A program made the position numbers and the translations under genes. Positions 55,001 to 64,000 of a stretch of DNA of 64,000 bases are shown in pieces. Position 1 is the first letter of the stretch, and each line of letters opens with the position of its first letter. The notes beneath the pieces were generated by a model. That model was not told the DNA's origin. It was given only the letters and a program-made list of their open reading frames with translations, and did not search any database. Source of the DNA: Symsagittifera roscoffensis (lineage: Eukaryota > Xenacoelomorpha > Acoela > Convolutidae). The stretch covers positions 32,803,301-32,867,300 of the forward strand of contig NC_087066.1 in the NCBI RefSeq assembly GCF_963678635.1, given 5' to 3'.

Positions 55001-58000
55001 CTGCTCAAATCCTTTTGGTTTTCGAGATATGACGTTTTTTAAAATTGTTTTTTTTAAAAATTTGGATATAAAAAAACTAACCGAACTTGATTTCCTCAAC
55101 GCTATAGTGGGGTCCTATCGGGGTACACTCGTGAGTTGCAAATCTAGCGTCAAGTATGACTGCTCAAATCCTTATGGTTTTCGAGATATGGATTTTTTTA
55201 AATGATTTTTCAGTTTTTTTTTTCAAAAAACTTATATATAAAAAGAAACTAACCGAACTTGAATTTCTCAACCCCATAATGGGGTGCTATCGGGGTACAC
55301 TCAAGAGCTCTTAATCTAGCGTACAAGTATGGCTGCTCAAATCCATCTGGTTTTCGAGATATGGCGTTTTTTATGATTTTTTCGTTTTTTTTTCTTCAAA
55401 AAACGATATAAAAAAAACTAACCGAACTTGATTTCCTCAACGCTATAGTGGGGTCTCATCGGGGTACACTCGTGAGTTGCAAATCTAGCGTCCAAGTTTG
55501 ACTGCTCAAATCCTTATGGTTTTCGAGATATGGATTTTTTTTCAGTTTTTTTTTCAAAAAACTTATATATAAAAAGAAACTAACCAAACTTGAATTTCTC
55601 AACCCCATAGTGGGGTGCTATCGGGGTACATTCAAGAGCTCTAAATCTAGCGTACAAGTATGACTGCTCAAATCTTTTTGGTTTTCGAGATATGACGTTT
55701 TTTCAAATTGTTTTTTTTAAATTTAGATATAAAAAAACTAACCGAACTTGATTTCCTCAACGCTATAGTGGGTTCCTATCGGGGTACACTCGTGAGTTGC
55801 AAATCTAGAGTCCAAGTTTGACTGCTCAAATCCTTATGGTTTTCGAGATATGGATTTTTTTAACTGATTTTTCAGTTTTTTTTTCAAAAAACTTAGATAT
55901 AAAAAGAAACTAACCGAACTTGAATTTCTCAACCCCATAATGGGGTGCTATCGGGGTACACTCAAGAGCTCTAAATCTAGCGTACAAGTATGACTGCTCA
56001 AATCCTTTTGGTTTTCGAGATATGACGTTTTTTAAAATTGTTTTTTTTTTAAAAATTTGGATATAAAAAAACTAACCGAACTTGATTTCCTCAACGCTAT
56101 AGTGGGGTCCTATCGGGGTACACTCGTGAGTTGCAAATCTAGCGTCAAGTATGACTGCTCAAATCCTTATGGTTTTCGAGATATGGATTTTTTTAAATGA
56201 TTTTTCAGTTTTTTTTTTCAAAAAACTTATATATAAAAAGAAACTAACCGAACTTGAATTTCTCAACCCCATAATGGGGTGCTATCGGGGTACACTCAAG
56301 AGCTCTTAATCTAGCGTACAAGTATGGCTGCTCAAATCCATCTGGTTTTCGAGATATGGCGTTTTTTATGATTTTTTCGTTTTTTTTTCTTCAAAAAACG
56401 ATATAAAAAAAACTAACCGAACTTGATTTCCTCAACGCTATAGTGGGGTCTCATCGGGGTACACTCGTGAGTTGCAAATCTAGCGTCCAAGTTTGACTGC
56501 TCAAATCCTTATGGTTTTCGAGATATGGATTTTTTTTCAGTTTTTTTTTCAAAAAACTTATATATAAAAAGAAACTAACCGAACTTGAATTTCTCAACCC
56601 CATAGTGGGGTGCTATCGGGGTACACTCAAGAGCTCTAAATCTAGCGTACAAGTATGACTGCTCAAATCTTTTTGGTTTTCGAGATATGACGTTTTTTCA
56701 AATTGTTTTTTTTAAATTTAGATATAAAAAAACTAACCGAACTTGATTTCCTCAACGCTATAGTGGGTTCCTATCGGGGTACACTCGTGAGTTGCAAATC
56801 TAGAGTCCAAGTTTGACTGCTCAAATCCTTATGGTTTTCGAGATATGGATTTTTTTAACTGATTTTTCAGTTTTTTTTTCAAAAAACTTAGATATAAAAA
56901 GAAACTAACCGAACTTGAATTTCTCAACCCCATAATGGGGTGCTATCGGGGTACACTCAAGAGCTCTAAATCTAGCGTACAAGTATGACTGCTCAAATCC
57001 TTTTGGTTTTCGAGATATGACGTTTTTTAAAATTGTTTTTTTTAAAAATTTGGATATAAAAAAACTAACCGAACTTGATTTCCTCAACGCTATAGTGGGG
57101 TCCTATCGGGGTACACTCGTGAGTTGCAAATCTAGCGTCAAGTATGACTGCTCAAATCCTTATGGTTTTCGAGATATGGATTTTTTTAAATGATTTTTCA
57201 GTTTTTTTTTTCAAAAAACTTATATATAAAAAGAAACTAACCGAACTTGAATTTCTCAACCCCATAATGGGGTGCTATCGGGGTACACTCAAGAGCTCTT
57301 AATCTAGCGTACAAGTATGGCTGCTCAAATCCATCTGGTTTTCGAGATATGGCGTTTTTTATGATTTTTTCGTTTTTTTTTCTTCAAAAAACGATATAAA
57401 AAAAACTAACCGAACTTGATTTCCTCAACGCTATAGTGGGGTCTCATCGGGGTACACTCGTGAGTTGCAAATCTAGCGTCCAAGTTTGACTGCTCAAATC
57501 CTTATGGTTTTCGAGATATGGATTTTTTTTCAGTTTTTTTTTCAAAAAACTTATATATAAAAAGAAACTAACCGAACTTGAATTTCTCAACCCCATAGTG
57601 GGGTGCTATCGGGGTACACTCAAGAGCTCTAAATCTAGCGTACAAGTATGACTGCTCAAATCTTTTTGGTTTTCGAGATATGACGTTTTTTCAAATTGTT
57701 TTTTTTTAAATTTAGATATAAAAAAACTAACCGAACTTGATTTCCTCAACGCTATAGTGGGTTCCTATCGGGGTACACTCGTGAGTTGCAAATCTAGAGT
57801 CCAAGTTTGACTGCTCAAATCCTTATGGTTTTCGAGATATGGATTTTTTTATGATTTTTTCAGTTTTTTTTTTTCAAAAAACTTAGATATAAAAAGAAAC
57901 TAACCGAACTTGAACTTCTCAACCCCATAGTGGGGTGCTATCGGGGTACACTCAAGAGCTCTAAATCTAGCGTACAAGTATGACTGCTCAAATCTTTTTG

Positions 58001-61000
58001 GTTTTCGGGATGTGACGTTTTTTAAAAATGTTTTTTTTAAAATTTGGATATAAAAAAACTAACCGAACTTGATTTCCTCAACGCTATAGTGGGTTCCTAT
58101 CGGGGTACACTCGTGAGTTGCAAATCTAGCGTCCAAGTTTGACTGCTCAAATCCTTATGGTTTTCGAGATATGGATTTTTTTATGATTTTTTCAGTTTTT
58201 TTTTCAAAAAACTTATATATAAAAAGAAACTAACCGAACTTGAATTTCTCAATCCCATAGTGGGGTGCTATCGGGGTACATTCAAGAGCTCTAAATCTAG
58301 CGTACAAGTATGACTGCTCAAATCTTTTTGGTTTTCGAGATATGACGTTTTTTCAAATTGTTTTTTTTTTAAATTTAGATATAAAAAAACTAACCGAACT
58401 TGATTTCCTCAACGCTATAGTGGGTTCCTATCGGGGTACACTCGTGAGTTGCAAATCTAGCGTCCAAGTTTGACTGCTCAAATCCTTATGGTTTTCGGGA
58501 TATGGATTTTTTAATGATTTTTTCAGTTTTTTTTTCAAAAAACTTAGATATAAAAAGAAAGTAACCGAACTTGAATTTCTCAACCCCATAGTGGGGTGCT
58601 ATCGGGGTACACTCAAGAGCTCTAAATCTAGCGTCCAAGTTTGACTGCTCAAATCCTTATGGTTTTCGAGATATGGCGTTTTTTATGATTTTTTCGTTTT
58701 TTTTTCAAAAAACTGGATATAAAAAAACTAACCGAACTTGATTTCCTGAACGCTATAGTGGGGTCTCATCGGGGTACACTCGTGAGTTGCAAATCTAGCG
58801 TCCAAGTTTGACTGCTCAAATCCTTATGGTTTTCGAGATATGGATTTTTTAATGATTTTTTCAGTTTTTTTTCAAAAAACTTAGATATAAAAAGAAACTA
58901 ACCGAACTTGAATTTCTCAACCCCATAGTGGGGTGCTATCGGGGTACACTCAAGAGCTCTAAAGCTAGCGTACAAGTATGACTGCTCAAATCTTTTTGGT
59001 TTTCGAGATATGACGTTTTTTAAAATTGTTTTTTTTTTTTAAAATTTAGATATAAAAAACTAACCGAACTTGATTTCCTCAACGCTATAGTGGGGTCCTA
59101 TCGGGGTACACTCGTGAGTTGCAAATCTAGCGTCAAGTATGACTGCTCAAATCCTTATGGTTTTCGAGATATGGATTTTTTTAAATGATTTTTCAGTTTT
59201 TTTTTTCAAAAAACTTATATATAAAAAGAAACTAACCGAACTTGAATTTCTCAACCCCATAATGGGGTGCTATCGGGGTACACTCAAGAGCTCTAAATCT
59301 AACGTACAAGTATGACTGCTCAAATCCTTTTGGTTTTCGAGATATGACGTTTTTTAAAATTGTTTTTTTTTTTTTAAAATTTGGATATAAAAAAACTAAC
59401 CGAACTTGATTTCCTCAACGCTATAGTGGGGTCCTATCGGGGTACACTCGTGAGTTGCAAATCTAGCGTCAAGTATGACTGCTCAAATCCTTATGGTTTT
59501 CGAGATAAGGATTTTTTAATGATTTTTCAGTTTTTTTTTTTCGAAAAATTTAGATATAAAAAGAAACTAACCGAACTTGAATTTCTCAACCCCATAGTGG
59601 GGTGCTATCGGGGTACACTCAAGAACTCTTAATCTAGCGTGCAAGTATGGCTGCTCAAATCCATCTGGTTTTCGAGATATGGCGTTTTTTATGATTTTTT
59701 CGTTTTTTTTTCTTCAAAAAACTGGATATAAAAAAAACTAACCGAATTTGATTTCCTCAACGCTATAGTGGGGTCTCATCGGGGTACACTCGTGAGTTGC
59801 AAATCTAGCGTCCAAGTTTGACTGCTCAAATCCTTATGGTTTTGGAGATATGGATTTTTTTATGATTTTTTCAGTTTTTTTTTTTCAAAAAACTTAGATA
59901 TAAAAAGAAAGTAATCGAACTTGATTTTCTCAACCCCATAGCGGGGTGCTATCGGGGTACACTCATGAGCTCTAAATCTAGCGTACAAGTATGACTGCTC
60001 AAATCCTTTTGGTTTTCGAGATATGACGTTTTTTAAAATTGTTTTTTTTTTTAAAATTTGGATATAAAAAAACTAACCGAACTTGATTTCCTCAACGCTA
60101 TAGTGGGGTCCTATCGGGGTACACTCGTGAGTTGCAAATCTAGCGTCAAGTATGACTGCTCAAATCCTTATGGTTTTCGAGATATGGATTTTTTTAACTG
60201 ATTTTTCAGTTTTTTTTTCAAAAAACTTAGATATAAAAAGAAACTAACCGAACTTGAATTTCTCAACCCCATAATGGGGTGCTATCGGGGTACACTCAAG
60301 AGCTCTAAATCTAGCGTACAAGTATGACTGCTCAAATCCTTTTGGTTTTCGAGATATGACGTTTTTTAAAATTGTTTTTTTTAAAAATTTGGATATAAAA
60401 AAACTAACCGAACTTGATTTCCTCAACGCTATAGTGGGGTCCTATCGGGGTACACTCGTGAGTTGCAAATCTAGCGTCAAGTATGACTGCTCAAATCCTT
60501 ATGGTTTTCGAGATATGGATTTTTTTAAATGATTTTTCAGTTTTTTTTTTCAAAAAACTTATATATAAAAAGAAACTAACCGAACTTGAATTTCTCAACC
60601 CCATAATGGGGTGCTATCGGGGTACACTCAAGAGCTCTTAATCTAGCGTACAAGTATGGCTGCTCAAATCCATCTGGTTTTCGAGATATGGCGTTTTTTA
60701 TGATTTTTTCGTTTTTTTTTCTTCAAAAAACGATATAAAAAAAACTAACCGAACTTGATTTCCTCAACGCTATAGTGGGGTCTCATCGGGGTACACTCGT
60801 GAGTTGCAAATCTAGCGTCCAAGTTTGACTGCTCAAATCCTTATGGTTTTCGAGATATGGATTTTTTTTCAGTTTTTTTTTTCAAAAAACTTATATATAA
60901 AAAGAAACTAACCGAACTTGAATTTCTCAACCCCATAGTGGGGTGCTATCGGGGTACATTCAAGAGCTCTAAATCTAGCGTACAAGTATGACTGCTCAAA

Positions 61001-62700
61001 TCTTTTTGGTTTTCGAGATATGACGTTTTTTCAAATTGTTTTTTTTTAAATTTAGATATAAAAAAACTAACCGAACTTGATTTCCTCAACGCTATAGTGG
61101 GTTCCTATCGGGGTACACTCGTGAGTTGCAAATCTAGAGTCCAAGTTTGACTGCTCAAATCCTTATGGTTTTCGAGATATGGATTTTTTTATGATTTTTT
61201 CAGTTTTTTTTTTCAAAAAACTTAGATATAAAAAGAAACTAACCGAACTTGAACTTCTCAACCCCATAGTGGGGTGCTATCGGGGTACACTCAAGAGCTC
61301 TAAATCTAGCGTACAAGTATGACTGCTCAAATCTTTTTGGTTTTCGGGATGTGACGTTTTTTAAAAATGTTTTTTTAAAAATTTGGATATAAAAAAACTA
61401 ACCGAACTTGATTTCCTCAACGCTATAGTGGGTTCCTATCGGGGTACACTCGTGAGTTGCAAATCTAGCGTCCAAGTTTGACTGCTCAAATCCTTATGGT
61501 TTTCGAGATATGGATTTTTTTATGATTTTTTCAGTTTTTTTTTCAAAAAACTTATATATAAAAAGAAACTAACCGAACTTGAATTTCTCAACCCCATAGT
61601 GGGGTGCTATCGGGGTACATTCAAGAGCTCTAAATCTAGCGTACAAGTATGACTGCTCAAATCTTTTTGGTTTTCGAGATATGACGTTTTTTCAAATTGT
61701 TTTTTTTTAAATTTAGATATAAAAAAACTAACCGAACTTGATTTCCTCAACGCTATAGTGGGTTCCTATCAGGGTACACTCGTGAGTTGCAAATCTAGCG
61801 TCCAAGTTTGACTGCTCAAATCCTTATGGTTTTCGGGATATGGATTTTTTAATGATTTTTTCAGTTTTTTTTTCAAAAAACTTAGATATAAAAAGAAAGT
61901 AACCGAACTTGAATTTCTCAACCCCATAGTGGGGTGCTATCGGGGTACACTCAAGAGCTCTAAATCTAGCGTACAAGTATGACTGCTCAAATCTTTTTGG
62001 TTTTCGAGATGTGACGTTTTTTAAAATTGTTTTTTTTTTTTAAATTTAGATATAAAAAAACTAACCGAACTTGACCTCCTCAACGCTATAGTGGGGTCCT
62101 ATCGGGGTACACTCGTGAGTTGCAAATCTAGCGTCCAAGTTTGACTGCTCAAATCCTTATGGTTTTCGAGATATGGCGTTTTTTATGATTTTTTCGTTTT
62201 TTTTTCAAAAAACTGGATATAAAAAAACTAACCGAACTTGATTTCCTGAACGCTATAGTGGGGTCTCATCGGGGTACACTCGTGAGTTGCAAATCTAGCG
62301 TCCAAGTTTGACTGCTCAAATCCTTATGGTTTTCGAGATATGGATTTTTTAATGATTTTTTCAGTTTTTTTTCAAAAAACTTAGATATAAAAAGAAACTA
62401 ACCGAACTTGAATTTCTCAACCCCATAGTGGGGTGCTATCGGGGTACACTCAAGAGCTCTAAAGCTAGCGTACAAGTATGACTGCTCAAATCTTTTTGGT
62501 TTTCGAGATATGACGTTTTTTAAAATTGTTTTTTTTTTTAAAATTTAGATATAAAAAACTAACCGAACTTGATTTCCTCAACGCTATAGTGGGGTCCTAT
62601 CGGGGTACACTCGTGAGTTGCAAATCTAGCGTCAAGTATGACTGCTCAAATCCTTATGGTTTTCGAGATATGGATTTTTTTAAATGATTTTTCAGTTTTT
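52040..62700 (+). repeat. Higher-order repeat organisation of the satellite
   Basis: Identical markers recur at fixed distances. A marker monomer at 52,903 returns at 54,917 (2,014 bp), 56,905 (1,988 bp) and 60,244 (3,339 bp). Another at 52,040 returns at 54,054 (2,014 bp). The short-spacer B monomer (GATTTTTTTTCAGTTTTTTT) occurs near 55,530, 56,531, 57,520 and 60,851, about 1 kb apart and then 3.3 kb. CTCTAAAGCTAGCG occurs near 58,960 and 62,458. Periods of about 1.0, 2.0 and 3.3 kb are close to 3, 6 and 10 dimers. Confidence 0.88.
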
Positions 62701-63555
62701 TTTTTCAAAAAACTTAGATATAAAAAGAAACTAACCGAACTTGAATTTCTCAACCCCATAGTGGGGTGCTATCGGGGTACACTCAAGAGCTCTTAATCTA
62801 GCGTACAAGTATGGCTGCTCAAATCCATCTGGTTTACGAGATATGACGTTTTTAAAATTTTTTTTTCTTTATTTTTCAAAAAACTTAGATATATAAAAAA
62901 ACTAATCTAACTTGATTTTTTCAACCCTTAAATGGGGTCCTATTGGGCTACACTCAAGAGCTGCAAATATAGCGTCCAAGTATTACTGCTCAAGTCTTTC
63001 TGGTTTTCGAGATATGGCGTTTTTTCTATGATTTTTCCAGTTTTTTCCAAAAAACTTAGATATAAAAAAAAACTAACCGAGCTTGAACTTCTCAACCCCA
63101 TAGTTGGGTGCTATGGGGGTACACTCAAGGGCTCTAAATCTAGCGTACAAGTATGACTGCTCAAATCCTTCTGGTTTTTGAGATATGACGTTTTTAAAAT
63201 TTTTTTTTCTTTATTTTTCAAAAAACTTAGATATATAAAAAAACTAATCTAACTTGACTTTTTCAACCCTTTAATGGGGTCCTATTGGGCTACACTCAAG
63301 AGCTGCAAATCTATCGTCCAAGTATGACTGCTCAAATTTTAATGGTTTTTGAGATATGGCGTTTTTTATGATTTTTCCAGTTTTTTGCAAAAAACTAAGA
63401 TATAAAAAGAAACTAACCGAGCTTGAATTTCTCAACCCCATAGTGGGGTGCTATCGGCGTACACTCAAGGGCTCTAAATCTAGCGTACAAGTATGACTGC
63501 TCAAATTCTTCTGGTTTTCGAGATATGACGTTTTTTAAAAATTTATTCTTTTCAA

Positions 63556-64000
63556 AAAAACCTAGTAATCATTACGACTGCAAAGAGGTGAGATTTGACT
63601 CACAGCTATCAATTAGTAGTCCCTCCTATCGCACTGAAGACCAAGCCTTTTTAGGGGTGACAATTGATAGCATGCTCAATTTCTAATAACACATTACTAA
63701 CACATGTGGGAACTTTCAAAAACGCAATAATATCATTGAAATGCTATCTGGTACTAATTGGGGTGGCTCAAAAGAAACACTGAGTGTTACTTACAAGGCC
63801 ATCGGGCGCAGTGTACTCAATTACGGAGCACCAATCTGGACGCCAGCTATTAGTAACACAAACTAGAATAATATCCAGGTGAAGCAAAACATTGCTCTCA
63901 GATCAATCACTGGAAACGTGAAAATGGCTGATACCAAACATCGTGACGAAACAGAGATGCTTGAAGTAAAGCCTCTCAATGACATCCACCCAATATTGAA
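63556..64000 (+). pseudogene. Older RT element, part 3 (RT thumb)
   Basis: Reads VRFDSQLSISSPSYRTEDQA, FLGVTIDSMLNF, RNNIIEMLSGTNWGGSKETL, SVTYKAIGRSVLNYGAPIWT, IALRSITGNVKMADTKHRDE and MLEVKPLNDIHP, the region just after motif C in Jockey-like RTs. Stops at about 63,684 and 63,867 are present. It continues the order of the part ending at LSADKSSS (49,485), with only a few residues apparently lost, and runs off the window. Confidence 0.82.

Larger units (their letters stand above)
49826..63548 (+). repeat. Satellite array, about 168-bp monomers in about 337-bp dimers
   Basis: About 80 monomers in the same orientation. Each has a T-run/A-run segment, TTAGATATAAAAA, CTAACCGAACTTGA, a CCCCATAGTGGGG-like core, TATCGGGGTACACTC, AAATCTAGCGT, GACTGCTCAAATCC and TTTTCGAGATATGG. 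Two types alternate: A (CACTCAAGAGCTCTAAATC, ATATGACG) and B (CACTCGTGAGTTGCAAATC, ATATGGATTT). Successive B phrases start at 51,431, 51,768, 52,105, 52,448 and 52,783, so dimers are 334-343 bp. The centre (about 51,400-62,860) is homogeneous and both edges are diverged. Small open frames recurring in it are by-products. Confidence 0.97.

Noticed and set aside
52903-60426. Recurring 60- and 83-residue frames in the satellite array
   Set aside because: They repeat because the monomers repeat; stops and starts fall at random relative to the monomer and no protein feature is conserved.
49826-63548. CENP-B box in the satellite
   Set aside because: The closest match, TTTTCGAGATATGGCGT, keeps TTCG and the central A but lacks the CGGG end of the consensus.
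49826-63548. CRISPR-like array
   Set aside because: There are no unique spacers; the whole unit repeats head to tail in a eukaryotic context.

Overview
The window looks like a repeat-dominated piece of an animal, probably invertebrate, nuclear genome. It has no bacterial operons or RNA genes. Nearly all recognisable coding sequence belongs to retrotransposons: non-LTR elements of CR1/Jockey-like and RTE-like types, one Penelope-like element with a GIY-YIG endonuclease, and one Ty3-type element. Satellite and microsatellite DNA fill the last 14 kb. I cannot name the species.

Layout. 1-5.4 kb: AT-rich DNA with tRNA-like repeats, a degenerate three-copy repeat and a few candidate minus-strand host exons. 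5.4-9.2 kb: element I, an apparently intact two-ORF non-LTR retrotransposon. 9.45-10.2 kb: an old RT 3' fragment. 10.2-14.6 kb: element II, a decayed relative of element I, split by a 5'-truncated Penelope-like element (13.04-14.22 kb). 14.6-18.35 kb: no clear genes, one 25-bp minisatellite. 18.35-27.55 kb: a decayed Ty3-type element (gag, protease, RT, RNase H, acidic spacer, integrase, then a macro-domain-like tail). 27.9-30.0 kb: an unrecognised decayed reading frame. 30.0-32.2 kb: a 5'-truncated non-LTR copy with a (CAA)n tail. 32.3-37.15 kb: element III. 37.5-37.9 kb: a spare 3' UTR and an integrase scrap. 37.9-45.0 kb: element IV, split by an RTE-like element (38,809-41,908) with an 11-bp target duplication. 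45.5-49.5 kb: an older RT gene split by a minus-strand CR1-like element (45,609-48,965). 49.5-63.55 kb: an (ATCT)n tract and a satellite array of about 168-bp monomers in about 337-bp dimers with 1-, 2- and 3.3-kb higher-order periods. 63.56-64 kb: the same older RT gene appears to resume.

Main points. In elements I, II and IV, ORF1 ends in TGA directly followed by CTA, and the endonuclease-RT frame continues in the same frame. In elements I and II the conserved endonuclease Asn lies upstream of any usable ATG, so ORF2 is probably made by stop-codon readthrough. Elements I and II share an identical 34-bp 5' head although their proteins have diverged strongly. The Ty3-type element carries a macro-domain-like C-terminal module. 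The whole satellite array seems to sit inside a retrotransposon reading frame. Four nested insertions can be ordered in time from target duplications or broken reading frames.
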